Origin: Alphaproteobacteria bacterium
GTDB taxonomy: Bacteria > Pseudomonadota > Alphaproteobacteria > Oceanibaculales > Oceanibaculaceae
Length of the DNA: 64,000 nt
Direction: 5' to 3'
NCBI GenBank assembly: GCA_018823745.1
Contig: JAHJHR010000017.1
Coordinates: 496,001 to 560,000 of the forward strand
Position 1 is the stretch's first letter. Each line of letters begins with the position of its first letter. The notes beneath the pieces were generated by a model. It made no database searches, was not told where the DNA came from, and worked only from the letters and a program-made list of their open reading frames with translations. The position numbers were made by a program, and so were the translations under genes. Shown here one piece after another: positions 11,712-23,462 of the stretch.

Positions 11712-13244
11712 TTAACAATCCAGCGCCTGTTTCGCGGCGACCAGCACCGCACCGGCATCCCCGGAGGAATCCAGCCGGTGCCAGCCCTGTGGTGGCTTGA
11801 TCCCGGACAACTGGCCCCGGACCACCGCGACCGTGGCGTCGGAGGCATCGCCCTTGCGGGTGGCGACGCGCTGCTCCAGCTGCGCCGGCGGTGCTTCCAG
11901 CCACACACCGTCGAAGGGTATATCAAGCCGCCGCGCAACAGCGGCGATGCCCCGGCGCTGGCCGTCATTGCCATAGACCGCATCGGCAATCACCGACTGG
12001 CCCTGGCGGAGCACTGATTCGGCCTGGCGCTCGATTTCCTCGAAGACCCGGATCGAGACCTGCCAGTCATAGGCCTCGGCTGGCAGCCGCTCGGTCTCCG
12101 CGACGCCGAACAGGCGCTTGCGGATCACGTCGCTGCGCAGAAGTATGGCGCCGGGCGCCCGGCCGATGGACGGGGCCAGCGCCCGCGCCAGGGTTGACTT
12201 GCCGCTGCCGGAAATACCCCCCACGGCGATCAGGCGCGGTGCGGCGGGCTGAAGATAGCCCAGCGCCCGGTCGAGATAGGCCCGGGCCTCGTCGACTGGC
12301 GCGTCGGCCTTGTCGTCCGACAGGCCCTCTGCCAGACGGGCGCCGACATGGGCACGGATCACGGCCCGGCAGGCCAACATCAGGGGCAGCGCCGCCAGAC
12401 CGTCATAGCCACCGCGCAGCAGATAGCGGTTCAGCACCCGGTTGGCCTGGCTGGCAAGGCCGCGATGATCCAGATCCATCAGCAGGAAGGCGAGATCATA
12501 GAGAATGTCGATGATGGCGAAATCATCGTTGAACTCGATGGCGTCGAACAAGGTTGGCCGGCCATCGATCAGGCAGATATTGCGCAGATGCAGATCGCCA
12601 TGGCAGTGCCGTACCAGCCCCTGCGCCCGCCGCGCATCCAGCAACTCCCCTGCTTGCGCCAGCGCCGCCCGGCACAGCCGGTTCACCGTCGCCACCGTCC
12701 CGGCCTCGAACACCGTGCCGATGACGCGCTCAAGCTCTGCGGCATTGCCCTCGACATAGCGCTCAAAGGCATCCCGGCCGCCCCGGGTCTGGGAGGGCTC
12801 AGCCTTGTCATGCAGGGCGGCGACGGCATCGGCCAGCCCGTCCATCAGTTCGGGCGTGAGGCCACCGCTGGCAGCCAGCCGGTCGAACAGCGCCTCCTGC
12901 GGGAAGCGGCGCATCATCACCACCCATTCGACCGCTTCCGATTCCGCACCGCCCAGTCGCAGCCCGCCCTGCCCGTCCGGCACGACGGCCAGAAGATCGA
13001 GATAGAGATCGGGCGCGGTGCGGCGGTTCACCTCCAGTTCGGTGACGCAGGCCTTGTGGCGCTTCTCCAGCGTCGAGAAATCCATATAGGGGTACTGCGC
13101 CGGCTTCTTGATCTTGTAGGCCCGATCCCCGGCCAGGAACACATAGGCCGCATGGGTTTCCAGCCTGTCGACCGGCCCGGTTACGCCATAGGTCTCTGGA
13201 TTGCCCAGCAGGGCCAGGACATCCGACAGGGAAAATTCCGTCAT
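11712..13244 (-). CDS. Bifunctional aminoglycoside phosphotransferase-like / AAA (P-loop) ATP-binding protein
   Basis: HGDLHLRNICLIDGRPTLFDAIEFN (APH-like) and GGISGSGKSTLARALA (Walker A). Confidence 0.85.
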   Translation of the reverse strand: MTEFSLSDVLALLGNPETYGVTGPVDRLETHAAYVFLAGDRAYKIKKPAQYPYMDFSTLEKRHKACVTELEVNRRTAPDLYLDLLAVVPDGQGGLRLGGAESEAVEWVVMMRRFPQEALFDRLAASGGLTPELMDGLADAVAALHDKAEPSQTRGGRDAFERYVEGNAAELERVIGTVFEAGTVATVNRLCRAALAQAGELLDARRAQGLVRHCHGDLHLRNICLIDGRPTLFDAIEFNDDFAIIDILYDLAFLLMDLDHRGLASQANRVLNRYLLRGGYDGLAALPLMLACRAVIRAHVGARLAEGLSDDKADAPVDEARAYLDRALGYLQPAAPRLIAVGGISGSGKSTLARALAPSIGRAPGAILLRSDVIRKRLFGVAETERLPAEAYDWQVSIRVFEEIERQAESVLRQGQSVIADAVYGNDGQRRGIAAVARRLDIPFDGVWLEAPPAQLEQRVATRKGDASDATVAVVRGQLSGIKPPQGWHRLDSSGDAGAVLVAAKQALDC

Positions 13245-14155
13245 CAGGCGGGACGTGGCTTGTCGGGAATGCCGTGAGGGTCCTGATGGACAATCACCTC
13301 GGCCCCGGGGAAGGCCAGTTCGATTTCCGCCTCCACCGAATCCGCGACCTCATGGGCGCGCAGCAGCGTCATGCTGCCATCCAGTTCCAGATGCATCTGG
13401 ATGAAGCTGTGCTGCCCGCTGGACCGGGTGCGCAGATCATGCACGCCCAGCACCTCGGCCGGGCGACGGGCGATCTCCAGGATCGCCTGGCGCTGGTCAT
13501 CCGGCAATTCCCGATCCATCAGGATGTTCAGCGCGCCCCAGGCGATGCCCCCGGCTGTGCGGATCAGATAGGCCGCGATGCCCAGCGCGAAGAGCGGATC
13601 GGCCATGGTGAAGCCGAACCAGCCGCCCAGCACCAGCGAGGCGATGATCGACACATTGATCAGCAAATCGCCCCGGTAATGCAGGCTGTCGGCCTCCACC
13701 GCCAGCGAGCCGGTGCGGCGCACCGCATAGGCCTGATAGGACACCAGCGCCAGGGTCACGACAATCGAGAAGACCATGACCGCAATGCCGATGCCCTCCT
13801 GCGAGGTCGGCTGCGGGTTCACCAGCCGCCGGATCGATTCGATCACGAGGAACAGGGCCGAGCCCATTATGAATGCGCCCTGCGCCAGGGCAGCCAGGGG
13901 CTCCGCCTTGCCGTGTCCAAAGCGATGCTCCCGGTCCGGCGGCACCAGGGCCTGCCGCACGGCAAACAGGGTCACCACGGACGCGCAGGCATCAAGCGAG
14001 GAATCGACCAGGCTGGACAGCAGCGCTACCGAATCGGTCATCAGCCAGGCCGCCAGCTTGACCGTGATCAGCAGTCCCGCCGTGATGACGGCGAGCAGCG
14101 TCGCCCGCCGCATCAACTTGCCTGAAGCGTCGGTTCCGCTTTTTGTCTCAGCCAT
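13244..14155 (-). CDS. Cation diffusion facilitator family transporter (FieF-like)
   Basis: SLVDSSLDACASVVTLFAVRQA...DREHRFGHGKAEPLAALAQG; EHRFGHGKAE signature. Confidence 0.92.
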   Translation of the reverse strand: MAETKSGTDASGKLMRRATLLAVITAGLLITVKLAAWLMTDSVALLSSLVDSSLDACASVVTLFAVRQALVPPDREHRFGHGKAEPLAALAQGAFIMGSALFLVIESIRRLVNPQPTSQEGIGIAVMVFSIVVTLALVSYQAYAVRRTGSLAVEADSLHYRGDLLINVSIIASLVLGGWFGFTMADPLFALGIAAYLIRTAGGIAWGALNILMDRELPDDQRQAILEIARRPAEVLGVHDLRTRSSGQHSFIQMHLELDGSMTLLRAHEVADSVEAEIELAFPGAEVIVHQDPHGIPDKPRPA

Positions 14156-14178
14156 AAAGCCCCGCTTCAACAGAAGGA

Positions 14179-14772
14179 TTAAGGGAAAAGCTTCTCCGTG
14201 CGCCAGGCATCGCCCTCGCGCTGGAAGACCAGCCGATCATGCAGGCGGAACGGCTTGTCCTCCCAGAATTCAAAGTAATCCGGGACAATACGGAAACCCG
14301 ACCAATAGGCCGGGCGCGGAATTTCGCCGATCGGGTGTTTTGCGGCATATTTCGCCACCGCCTTTTCCAGCGCGAAGCGGCTTTCCAGCGGGCGTGACTG
14401 CTGCGAGGCCCAGGCGCCAATCTGGCTCTGGCGCGGACGGCTGTGATAATATTCATCCGCCTCGGCCTCGCTGACCGGGCTGACCGGGCCTTCGATGCGG
14501 ATTTGCCGGCGCAGCGATTTCCAGTGAAACAGCAGGGCAGCCTGCGGGTTTTCCAGCAGGTCGCGGCCCTTGCGGCTCTCGAAATTCGTGTAGAAGACGA
14601 AACCGTGTTCGTCATGCCCCTTCAGCAGGACCATGCGCAGCGACGGGCGGCCGGCGGCATCGACGGTGGCGACGGCCATCGCATTCGGGTCATTGGGCTC
14701 CTTCTGCCTAGCTTCCTCGAACCAGTTCTGGAAGCGCTGGAAGGGTTCATCGAACGGGGCCTCGGTCATCAC
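14179..14772 (-). CDS. pdxH: Pyridoxamine 5'-phosphate oxidase
   Basis: [43 protein letters not shown]-terminal [22 protein letters not shown]. Confidence 0.96.
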   Translation of the reverse strand: MMTEAPFDEPFQRFQNWFEEARQKEPNDPNAMAVATVDAAGRPSLRMVLLKGHDEHGFVFYTNFESRKGRDLLENPQAALLFHWKSLRRQIRIEGPVSPVSEAEADEYYHSRPRQSQIGAWASQQSRPLESRFALEKAVAKYAAKHPIGEIPRPAYWSGFRIVPDYFEFWEDKPFRLHDRLVFQREGDAWRTEKLFP

Positions 14773-14983
14773 TCATGCCTCAATTTCGCCGCGGAAATAT
14801 CTAAGCTAGTCGGGTGCGTTACCCGGGTCCAGCCGCAGGCGGCGATGCCCCGCATGCAAAAAGAGCTTTGGGCAACGCCATCGGTCGCAGTATCTTGTGG
14901 TTACTATACCGGTTCTACCCTGATTCCCCACCAAATCTGGCCTGGGTTTCAGAAGGTCAACCGGCCTCAAAGGGTCTTCGAGC

Positions 14984-15454
14984 ATGGTTAAGAAAACAGT
15001 GATCGCCGTGGCCGCTCTCCTGGTCATGGCAGGGTGTGAAAGCAGTAATTACGGCACCAAGCAGACTGTCGGCGGCGTACTGGGCGGTGTCGGCGGCGCG
15101 GTTGCCGGCGCACAGTTCGGCAGCGGCACGGGGCGCCTTGCCACCACGGCGGCCGGCGCTTTGCTTGGCGCCTTCCTCGGTGGCGAGGTCGGGCGCGGGC
15201 TGGACGATGTCGACCGCCAGCGCGCCACCAGCGCCATGAACCAGGCGCAGGCCGCCCCGGTCGGCCAGACGATTGCCTGGAACAATCCCAGCACCGGAAA
15301 TTCCGGCAGCGTGATACCGGTTCGCGACGGCACCGCCCCGAATGGCGCGTATTGCCGTGAATTCCAGCAGACCGTCACCATCGGCGGCAAGTCGGAGCGG
15401 GCCTATGGCACCGCCTGCCGGCAGCCCGACGGCAGCTGGAAAATGGTTGAATAG
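14984..15454 (+). CDS. 17 kDa surface antigen-like / glycine-zipper 2TM lipoprotein
   Basis: Lipobox ([10 protein letters not shown]), glycine-zipper [24 protein letters not shown]-terminal [13 protein letters not shown]...[12 protein letters not shown]. Confidence 0.85.
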   Translation: MVKKTVIAVAALLVMAGCESSNYGTKQTVGGVLGGVGGAVAGAQFGSGTGRLATTAAGALLGAFLGGEVGRGLDDVDRQRATSAMNQAQAAPVGQTIAWNNPSTGNSGSVIPVRDGTAPNGAYCREFQQTVTIGGKSERAYGTACRQPDGSWKMVE

Positions 15455-15474
15455 ACAGCGAGGCCCCGCCCAGC

Positions 15475-16455
15475 ATGCGTGATCCCTATGACGTGCTCGG
15501 CGTGAAGCCGTCCGCGTCGCCATCGGAAATAAAGGCGGCCTTCCGCAAGCTGGCAAAGAAGTTCCACCCGGACGTCAATGCCGACGACCCGGCTGTGGAG
15601 GGCAAGTTCAAGGAAATCAACACCGCCTATAATCTGGTCTCCGATCCTGATCGGCGGGCGAAGTACGACCGTGGCGATCTGGATGCCGAGGGCAATGAGC
15701 GCCGCTTCTCGCGCGGCGGTTATCGCGGCGCCCGGCAGGGCCCGCGCAGCAGTGCTGGCGGCACAGCGGGGGGCGGCACCTCGCGCGGACCCTTCGGGGG
15801 CGGCGGATCGGAGGATATCTTCGCTGAGTTCTTCCGCGCGGCCGGCATGCGCCCGGACCGGAACGCCCAGAGCGGTGGCGATTCAGGCACCCAGACCCAG
15901 AGCCGGGACAGCCACCGGGGCGCCGATGTCACCTACAAGCTCGACGTCGATTTCCTGGAAGCGACCGCCGGGGCGAAGAAGCGCGTCACCTTCCCTGACG
16001 GCAAGAGCCTTGATGTCGCAATTCCCGGCAATACCCATACCGGCCAGACCCTGCGCCTGAAAGGCCAGGGCCGGCCCGGCATTCACGGCAGCCCGGCCGG
16101 CGATGCCTTCGTCGAGGTCACGGTAAAGCCGCATCCCTATTTTGAGCGCGAGGATCTGAACATCTATCTCGACCTGCCGGTGACCCTGCAGGAAGCGGTG
16201 ATGGGGGCCTCCGTCCAGGTGCCGACGATTCACGGCCGGGTGCAGCTGAAAGTGCCGCCCAGTTCCAGCGGCGGCACAAAGTTGCGGCTGAAGGGCAAGG
16301 GCATCCGCGATGCCAAGGCAGGCATAGAGGGCGACCAGTTCGTCACCCTGCGCATTGTCCTGCCCGACCCGCCGGATCGCGAATTGACCGATTTCCTGGC
16401 CCGCTGGCAACCCAAGAACACCTATAACCCGCGCAAGATCGCGGGGATGGAATAG
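15475..16455 (+). CDS. DnaJ C-terminal domain protein (CbpA-like)
   Basis: [36 protein letters not shown]-domain with HPD; no zinc-finger region. Confidence 0.92.
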   Translation: MRDPYDVLGVKPSASPSEIKAAFRKLAKKFHPDVNADDPAVEGKFKEINTAYNLVSDPDRRAKYDRGDLDAEGNERRFSRGGYRGARQGPRSSAGGTAGGGTSRGPFGGGGSEDIFAEFFRAAGMRPDRNAQSGGDSGTQTQSRDSHRGADVTYKLDVDFLEATAGAKKRVTFPDGKSLDVAIPGNTHTGQTLRLKGQGRPGIHGSPAGDAFVEVTVKPHPYFEREDLNIYLDLPVTLQEAVMGASVQVPTIHGRVQLKVPPSSSGGTKLRLKGKGIRDAKAGIEGDQFVTLRIVLPDPPDRELTDFLARWQPKNTYNPRKIAGME

Positions 16456-16533
16456 TGCCCGGCATGTGGCGCTGCTTTACCCGGCTTTGCGCTTTCGTGT
16501 AGGATGCGCAGCCTTTTTAGACCGTAGATATTC

Positions 16534-17361
16534 GTGAGTGGGGATTTGATGACGAACGCCACGCCCTTGATGGCCGGCAAGCGCGGCATTGTGATGGGGG
16601 TCGCGAATGATCGCTCGATCGCCTGGGGCATTGCACGGACTCTGGCGGCGCATGGCGCCGAAATGGCGTTCACCTATCAGGGCGATGCGCTGAAGAAGCG
16701 TGTCGAGCCACTGGCGCATTCCATTGGCTCCACGCTTCTGCTGCCCTGCGACGTAACCGATGAATCCAGCATCGACGCGACCTTCGACGCACTGAAAGAG
16801 GCCTGGGGCACGCTGGATTTCGTGGTCCATGCCGTCGCCTATTCCGACAAGGACCAGCTGAAGGGCAAGTATGTCGAGACCACGCGCGACAACTTCCTGA
16901 ATACGCTGGATATCTCCTGCTATTCCTTCACCGCCGTGGCGCAGCGCGCCACCGCCATGATGAATGATGGCGGGTCGCTGCTGACGCTGACCTATTACGG
17001 CGCCGAGCGGGTGATGCCGCATTACAACGTCATGGGCGTGGCCAAGGCCGCGCTGGAAGCCAGCATCCGCTACCTCGCCGTCGATCTGGGCGACCGGGCG
17101 ATCCGGGTGAACGGCATTTCCGCCGGGCCGATCAAGACGCTGGCGGCTTCGGGCATCGGCGATTTCCGCTATATCCTGAAATGGAACCAGTACAACTCGC
17201 CGCTGAAGCGCAATGTGACGCTGGAGGATGTTGGCGGCTCTGCGCTCTATCTGCTCAGCGAGCTGTCGACCGGCGTGACCGGCGAAATCCACCATGTCGA
17301 TTGCGGTTATCATGTCGTCGGCATGAAGGCCGTTGACGCGCCCGACATCTCCGTCGTCTGA
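16534..17361 (+). CDS. fabI: Enoyl-ACP reductase [NADH]
   Basis: GKRGIVMGVANDRSIAWGIARTLAAHGAEMAFTYQG; YYGAERVMPHYNVMGVAKAALEAS. Confidence 0.95.
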   Translation: MSGDLMTNATPLMAGKRGIVMGVANDRSIAWGIARTLAAHGAEMAFTYQGDALKKRVEPLAHSIGSTLLLPCDVTDESSIDATFDALKEAWGTLDFVVHAVAYSDKDQLKGKYVETTRDNFLNTLDISCYSFTAVAQRATAMMNDGGSLLTLTYYGAERVMPHYNVMGVAKAALEASIRYLAVDLGDRAIRVNGISAGPIKTLAASGIGDFRYILKWNQYNSPLKRNVTLEDVGGSALYLLSELSTGVTGEIHHVDCGYHVVGMKAVDAPDISVV

Positions 17362-17364
17362 GCC

Positions 17365-18453
17365 ATGGCCGGCAACAGCTTCGGCACGGCCTTTCGCTTC
17401 ACCACCTGGGGCGAAAGCCACGGGCCGTCCATCGGCTGCGTGGTCGATGGCGTGCCGCCGCTGATTCCTCTCGACGAAGGCGATCTGCAGCACTGGCTGG
17501 ATCGCCGCCGGCCGGGGCAGTCGCGCTTCACCACCCAGCGCCAGGAACCCGATCAGGTGAAGATCGTCTCCGGCGTGTTCGAGGGCAAGACGACCGGCAC
17601 GCCCATCGGGCTGATCATCGAGAACATGGATCAGCGCTCGAAGGATTATTCCGAGATCGCCGACCAGTACCGCCCCGGCCATGCCGATTTCACCTATCAG
17701 GCGAAATACGGCATCCGCGATTATCGGGGCGGCGGCCGCTCCTCGGCGCGCGAAACCGCAATGCGGGTCGCTGCCGGCGGCGTGGCGCGCCGGATGCTGC
17801 GCCACATCCTGGGCGACAGCCTGTCGATCCGGGGGGCGCTGGTCCAGATGGGGCCGCACGGCATCGACCGGAGCGCCTGGGACTGGGCAAATGTCGAGAA
17901 TAACCCCTTCTGGTGCCCGGATGCCGCCGCGGCGACCGCCTGGGAGGGATATCTCGACGGCATCCGCAAATCCGGCTCCTCCTGCGGGGCGGTGATCGAG
18001 ATTGTCGCCAGTGGCTTCCCGGCCGGTCTGGGTGAGCCGATCTATGACAAGCTGGACAGCGACCTGGCTCGCGCCATGATGTCGATCAACGCGGTCAAGG
18101 GCGTGGAGATCGGCGCCGGTTTCGAGGCGGCATCCCTCACCGGCGAGCAGAATGCCGATGAAATGCGCATGGCCGGCAACAAGGTTGAATTCCAGTCCAA
18201 CAAGGCGGGCGGCATCCTGGGCGGCATCTCCACCGGGCAGGATATCGTCGTGCGCTTCGCGGTGAAGCCGACCAGTTCCATCCTCACCCCGCGCCAGTCG
18301 GTCGACCGCAACAACCGCGACATCGAGGTCCGCACCAAGGGCCGCCATGACCCCTGCGTCGGCATCCGCGCCGTACCGGTCGGCGAGGCCATGATGGCGC
18401 TGGTTCTGGCCGACCACGTGCTTCGCCAGCGCGGCCTCACCGGCGCGCTGTAA
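17365..18453 (+). CDS. aroC: Chorismate synthase
   Basis: [49 protein letters not shown]. Confidence 0.97.
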   Translation: MAGNSFGTAFRFTTWGESHGPSIGCVVDGVPPLIPLDEGDLQHWLDRRRPGQSRFTTQRQEPDQVKIVSGVFEGKTTGTPIGLIIENMDQRSKDYSEIADQYRPGHADFTYQAKYGIRDYRGGGRSSARETAMRVAAGGVARRMLRHILGDSLSIRGALVQMGPHGIDRSAWDWANVENNPFWCPDAAAATAWEGYLDGIRKSGSSCGAVIEIVASGFPAGLGEPIYDKLDSDLARAMMSINAVKGVEIGAGFEAASLTGEQNADEMRMAGNKVEFQSNKAGGILGGISTGQDIVVRFAVKPTSSILTPRQSVDRNNRDIEVRTKGRHDPCVGIRAVPVGEAMMALVLADHVLRQRGLTGAL

Positions 18454-18480
18454 CCCCCAAAAGAAAGGACATGGCCCGCC

Positions 18481-20271
18481 ATGTTCGTCTGGCTGCGCCG
18501 TCTCTTCGTTGGTGTGCTCGCCCTTCTCGGCCTTGTGGCACTGGTACTGTTTGGCACGATCTATTACGCCATCGACCAGCTGACCCCCGAACTGCCCGCG
18601 CAATGGCGCGAGACGGCGCTGCCGGAACGCATCCTGCTCGACATCACCCAGACCGGGGCGCTGGCTGAAACACGGGCCAATGACCCGGTTGCCCTGCTGA
18701 CCAGCGGCTTCGATTCGCAGCCAACCCTGGTGGAGACGCTGCAGGCCATCGACCGGGCGGCGCGCGATCATCGGGTCGGCGCGCTCTATGCCGATCTCAG
18801 CCATGCCGAGATGGGCCATGCCGCCGCCCAGGAGCTGCGCGACGCGGTGCAGCGTTTTCGGGCTGCCGGCAAGCCGGCCTATGCCTTCGCCGATACCTTT
18901 GGCGAGGCCGGATCGGCCAGTGCCGTTTACTACTTCGCCTCCGCCTTTGACGAAATCTGGCTGCAACCCTCCGGCGATGTCGGGCTGACCGGCTTCTCGA
19001 TGGAATTCCTGTTCTTCCGCGATGCGCTGGCGGCCATCGGCGTCGAGCCGCAGATGTTCCAGCGCCAGGAATACAAGGGCGTGGTGGAGATGCTGACCCG
19101 CGACGGCGTCAGCCCGCCGGTCCAGGAGAATTACGAGCGCCTCGCCCGCTCGATCTTCGATCAGATGGTCGCCGATATCGCCGCCGCGCGCAGCATAGAG
19201 CCCGCCGCCCTGCGCAGCCTGATCGACCAGGCCCCCCTGTCCTCGCAGGCCGCCCTGCAAGGCGGCCTGGTCGACCGTCTGGCCTATATCGAGGCTGTCC
19301 GCAGCGCTGCCCTGTCACGGGCCGGCGCGGACGCGGTACCGACGCCGCTGGGGCGCTATGCCCGCAGCCAGCCGGACATCCAGGGCGAGGCCAGCGACAT
19401 TGCCCTGATCACCGGCTCCGGCGCCATTGTGCGCCAGGCCGCCGGCTCCTCCTTCAGTGCCGAGACCGCCTCCAGCGGGCGTCTTGTCCAGGCCATTGAC
19501 GCCGCCATCGCTGATTCCGACATCGAGGCCATTCTGCTGCGTATCGACAGCCCCGGCGGCTCCTATGTCGCCTCGGACAGTGTCATGCATGCAGTTGGCC
19601 GGGCGCGCGCTGCCGGTAAGCCGGTCATCGCCTGGATGGGCGATGTCGCGGCCTCGGGCGGGTATTTCATTGCCATGGGGGCAGACCGCATCATCGCCCA
19701 ACCCGCCAGCATCACCGGGTCAATCGGCGTGGCCGGCGGCAAGATCGTGGTTCAGGGGTTGCTGGAAAAACTAGGCATCGGCCATGATTCCGTCTCCATC
19801 GGCCGCAATGCGCTGCTGTACTCGCCGACACAGCCGCTCAGCGACAGCGGGCTGGAGCAGTTCAACGCGCAGCTTGACCGCATCTATGCCGATTTCACCG
19901 GCAAGGCGGGCCAGGCCCGCAATCTGGACGCGGCCGCCATCGACCGGGCGGCGCGTGGCCGGGTCTGGTCCGGTGCCGATGCGCAGGCGATGGGGCTGGT
20001 CGATGATCTGGGCGGTTATCACACCGCACTGGCGGCGCTGCGCACGGCACTGTCACTGGACCCGCAGGCCGCATTGAACGTCGTCCCCTTCCCGCCGCGC
20101 AAGCGGCCGCTGGATGCGCTGATGGACAATCTGGGCGGTGATTTCTTCGGCATCCTGACGCAGCTGCAAACGCTCAGCCGGGTGATGGCCGCCCTGCAGC
20201 CGGTTCTCGACCAGGCCGCCATCACGCTCGATCCGGCCCCGCTGCACCTGCCGGCGCCGGCAGCCCGCTAG
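18481..20271 (+). CDS. sppA: Signal peptide peptidase SppA, long (67K) type
   Basis: LLRIDSPGGSYVASD, AASGGYFIAMGADRIIAQPASITGSIGV. Confidence 0.92.
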   Translation: MFVWLRRLFVGVLALLGLVALVLFGTIYYAIDQLTPELPAQWRETALPERILLDITQTGALAETRANDPVALLTSGFDSQPTLVETLQAIDRAARDHRVGALYADLSHAEMGHAAAQELRDAVQRFRAAGKPAYAFADTFGEAGSASAVYYFASAFDEIWLQPSGDVGLTGFSMEFLFFRDALAAIGVEPQMFQRQEYKGVVEMLTRDGVSPPVQENYERLARSIFDQMVADIAAARSIEPAALRSLIDQAPLSSQAALQGGLVDRLAYIEAVRSAALSRAGADAVPTPLGRYARSQPDIQGEASDIALITGSGAIVRQAAGSSFSAETASSGRLVQAIDAAIADSDIEAILLRIDSPGGSYVASDSVMHAVGRARAAGKPVIAWMGDVAASGGYFIAMGADRIIAQPASITGSIGVAGGKIVVQGLLEKLGIGHDSVSIGRNALLYSPTQPLSDSGLEQFNAQLDRIYADFTGKAGQARNLDAAAIDRAARGRVWSGADAQAMGLVDDLGGYHTALAALRTALSLDPQAALNVVPFPPRKRPLDALMDNLGGDFFGILTQLQTLSRVMAALQPVLDQAAITLDPAPLHLPAPAAR

Positions 20272-20340
20272 CATTCCTCGCAAAGACACGGCTTTTAGCG
20301 CATAATTGAGATTGTTTTCCCGGCGGCAGGAACGGCTCAC

Positions 20341-20736
20341 ATGCGCATCGGCGTCCTTCTGACACTTCTCCTGGTCCTGCTGACCGGGGTGCCGCAGGCT
20401 GACGCCGCCTCCAAGGGCGAAAGCCCGCAGGGCATGACCGAGCGGGTGCATTTCGTGAATGTCGGCCCCTACATGATCAATTTCTTCGCCGATGGCAAAC
20501 CGATCTATGGCCGCCTCGCGCTCACTCTGGAGGCCAAGGATCTTGCCGCCCGCTCGGCCCTGACCCAGAGCAGCCAGCGGGTCGACAGCATCATCCTGCC
20601 GCTGGCCATGGAACTCTATGCCAAGGGCCGGCCAAAGCCGGAAAACATCCGTGATTTCAAGATCAAGTCGCTACAGGCGCTGTCCCGGCAATTCCCCAAT
20701 CAGGTCCTTGCCGTCTACGTCAAGACGCTGATGTAG
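20341..20736 (+). CDS. Secreted small protein, possibly FliL-like fold
   Basis: Signal peptide then VGPYMINFFADGKPIYGRLALTLEAKDLAAR..; FliL-likeness is by eye only. Confidence 0.6.
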   Translation: MRIGVLLTLLLVLLTGVPQADAASKGESPQGMTERVHFVNVGPYMINFFADGKPIYGRLALTLEAKDLAARSALTQSSQRVDSIILPLAMELYAKGRPKPENIRDFKIKSLQALSRQFPNQVLAVYVKTLM

Positions 20737-21484
20737 AATCGTCCCGGCAGGCGGCGACCAGGAATTCCCTGTTGCCTTCCGGCCCGAGGATTGGCGATGC
20801 ATCAATGCCCAGCACGCGCCAGCCCGGCAACCCGCCCAGCCAGGCTTCGATGCGGTCGCAGACCTCCTGGTGCAATTCCGGCTCGCGCACCACGCCCCCC
20901 TTGCCGACCCTGCCCTTGCCAACCTCGAATTGCGGCTTGATCAACGCCACCAGAAACCCGCCCGGCCGGGTCAGCGCCAGAGCCGCCGGCAGCACCACCT
21001 CCAGCCCGATGAAACTGGCATCGCAGACCACCAGATCGATGGGGTCCGGGATATCGTCGCCGGTCAAGGTTCGGGCATTGGTGCGTTCCATCACCACGAC
21101 CCGCTCATCCTGCCGCAGCTTCCAGGCCAGCTGGCCATGGCCGACATCGACGGCGTAGATTTTCACCGCCCCCCGGCTCAGCAGCACATCGGTGAAGCCG
21201 CCGGTCGAGGCCCCGACATCAAGGCAGACCATGCCCGCCGGGTCGATGGCGAAGCGGTCCAGCCCATGCACCAGCTTCAGCCCGCCGCGTGATACCCAGG
21301 GGTGGTCCTGCCCCTTCAGCTCCAGCGGTGAATCCTCGGGGATCGACAGGCCCGGCTTGTCGAGGCGTCTGGTCTCGCTATAGACCAGCCCGGCCATCAC
21401 CAGCGCCTGTGCCCGCGCCCGGCTTTCGGCCAGGCCACGGTCTACCAGCAGGATGTCGAGGCGCTGTTTGCGGATAGCGGCCAT
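20720..21484 (-). CDS. tlyA: TlyA family rRNA methyltransferase/putative hemolysin
   Basis: RLDILLVDRGLAESRARAQALVMAGLV (S4), CLDVGASTGGFTDVLLSRGA, LIKPQFEVGKG. Confidence 0.94.
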   Translation of the reverse strand: MAAIRKQRLDILLVDRGLAESRARAQALVMAGLVYSETRRLDKPGLSIPEDSPLELKGQDHPWVSRGGLKLVHGLDRFAIDPAGMVCLDVGASTGGFTDVLLSRGAVKIYAVDVGHGQLAWKLRQDERVVVMERTNARTLTGDDIPDPIDLVVCDASFIGLEVVLPAALALTRPGGFLVALIKPQFEVGKGRVGKGGVVREPELHQEVCDRIEAWLGGLPGWRVLGIDASPILGPEGNREFLVAACRDDSTSAS

Positions 21485-21505
21485 TCGCCGGGCTTTCCGG
21501 CCCGA

Positions 21506-23425
21506 TCAGGCCCGCGCCGGAGTGGTGCGGACTTCGCGGCCGAGAACACCCAGGGCAGTGGCGACAATGGCGGTGGAATCCAGACCGGCATCGGCATATT
21601 GCCGGGCCGGGCTGTCATGCTCGATGAAGCGGTCGGGCAGCACCAGCGGGCGAATCTTCAGCCCGCCATCCAGCAGCCCGTCATGTGCCAGCTGGTGCAG
21701 CACGAAGGAGCCAAAACCGCCGACCGAGCCTTCCTCGATGGTGATCAGCACCTCGTGCTCGCGGGCCAGGCGGCGGATCAGATCGACATCCAGCGGCTTG
21801 GCAAAGCGGGCATCGGCCACGGTGGTGGACAGGCCATAGCCGGACAGTTCCTCTGCAGCAGCCAGACATTCCGGCAGCCGCGCGCCAAGCGACAAGATGG
21901 CGACCGCCGTGCCTTCGCGGATAATGCGGCCCTTGCCGATCTCCAGCGGCACGCCGCGGGCCGGCAATTCGATGCCAACGCCCTCGCCGCGCGGATAGCG
22001 CACGGCCGAGGGCCGGTCGTCGATGGCGGCGCAGGTCGCGACCATATGCACCAGATCGGCCTCGTCAGCCGCCGCCATGATGACGAAATCCGGCAGGCAA
22101 CCGAGATAGGCGACATCGAAGCTGCCGGCATGGGTTGCCCCATCGGCGCCGACCAACCCGGCGCGGTCGATGGCGAAGCGCACCGGCAGGCGCTGGATCG
22201 CCACGTCGTGCACGACCTGGTCATAGCCCCGCTGCAGGAAGGTGGAATAGATCGCGGCGAAGGGTTTCATCCCCTCCGTCGCCATGCCGGCGGCGAAGGT
22301 TACGGCGTGCTGTTCGGCAATGCCCACATCGAAGATACGCTGCGGGAAACGCTCGGCGAATTTGTCCAGCCCGGTGCCGCCCGGCATCGCGGCGGTGATG
22401 GCGACGATGCGCTCATCCGCCTCCGCCTCCTGGATCAGCGCCTGGGCGAAGACGTTGGTATAACTGGGGGCATTGGCCTTCGCCTTGACCTGCGCGCCGG
22501 TGACGATGTCGAATTTCTGGACCGCGTGGTATTTCTCCGCACTGTCCTTGTCGAAGGGATGGCCCCTGCCCTTCTCGGTGACGACATGCAGCAGCACGGG
22601 GCCGGCTTCCGGCCGGTCGCGCAGGCTTTTCAGGATCGGCACAAGATGCGAGATATCGTGCCCGTCGACCGGGCCGATATACAGGAAGCCCAACTCCTCG
22701 AACAGCGTGCCGCCGGTCACCATGCCGCGGGCATATTCCTCGGCCCGGCGGGCGGCATTCTCAATCGGCTTGGGAAAACGGCGGGCCATCTGCTTCATCA
22801 CATCGCGCAGGCCGCGATAGGATTTCGAGGCAATCAGCCGCGACAGGTAATTGCTCATCGCCCCGGTCGGCGGCGCAATGGACATGTCATTGTCGTTCAG
22901 GATGACGATCAGCCGGCTGTCCATCGAGCCGGCATTGTTCATCGCCTCATAGGCCATGCCGGCACTCATCGAGCCATCGCCGATCACGGCGATGACGTTG
23001 TTGTTGCCGCCCTTCAGATCGCGCGCCACCGCCATGCCGAGGCCGGCGGAGATCGAGGTGGAGCTATGCGCCGCGCCGAACGGGTCATACACGCTCTCCG
23101 ACCGTCGGGTGAAGCCGCTGAGGCCGCCGCCCTGGCGCAGCGTGCGGATGCGGTCGCGCCGCCCCGTCAGGATCTTGTGCGGATAGGCCTGATGGCCGAC
23201 ATCCCAGATCAGCCGGTCATCCGGTGTGTCGAAGACATGGTGGATCGCCACTGTCAGCTCGACCACGCCCAGCCCGGCGCCGAGATGGCCGCCGGTGCGC
23301 GAGACTGCATCAATGGTCTCCCAGCGCAATTCGCCGGCAAGCTGGGTCAGCTGGTCGATATCGAAACCGCGCATATCCTTCGGAATCGCCACGGTATCAA
23401 GCAGGGGGGTGCGACTGTCGGCCAT
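21506..23425 (-). CDS. dxs: 1-deoxy-D-xylulose-5-phosphate synthase
   Basis: [61 protein letters not shown]. Confidence 0.97.
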   Translation of the reverse strand: MADSRTPLLDTVAIPKDMRGFDIDQLTQLAGELRWETIDAVSRTGGHLGAGLGVVELTVAIHHVFDTPDDRLIWDVGHQAYPHKILTGRRDRIRTLRQGGGLSGFTRRSESVYDPFGAAHSSTSISAGLGMAVARDLKGGNNNVIAVIGDGSMSAGMAYEAMNNAGSMDSRLIVILNDNDMSIAPPTGAMSNYLSRLIASKSYRGLRDVMKQMARRFPKPIENAARRAEEYARGMVTGGTLFEELGFLYIGPVDGHDISHLVPILKSLRDRPEAGPVLLHVVTEKGRGHPFDKDSAEKYHAVQKFDIVTGAQVKAKANAPSYTNVFAQALIQEAEADERIVAITAAMPGGTGLDKFAERFPQRIFDVGIAEQHAVTFAAGMATEGMKPFAAIYSTFLQRGYDQVVHDVAIQRLPVRFAIDRAGLVGADGATHAGSFDVAYLGCLPDFVIMAAADEADLVHMVATCAAIDDRPSAVRYPRGEGVGIELPARGVPLEIGKGRIIREGTAVAILSLGARLPECLAAAEELSGYGLSTTVADARFAKPLDVDLIRRLAREHEVLITIEEGSVGGFGSFVLHQLAHDGLLDGGLKIRPLVLPDRFIEHDSPARQYADAGLDSTAIVATALGVLGREVRTTPARA

Positions 23426-23462
23426 AAGGCTTCTCGTTATTCTGCGTAAGCCGTTATTCTTA

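Noticed and set aside
16477-19260. 927-aa minus-strand ORF, the longest in the track
   Set aside because: Runs antisense across fabI, aroC and sppA, which are unambiguous; R/G/H/A-rich shadow composition typical of GC-rich coding DNA.
21599-23449. 616-aa plus-strand ORF opposite dxs
   Set aside because: Antisense shadow of a canonical gene; no domain motifs.
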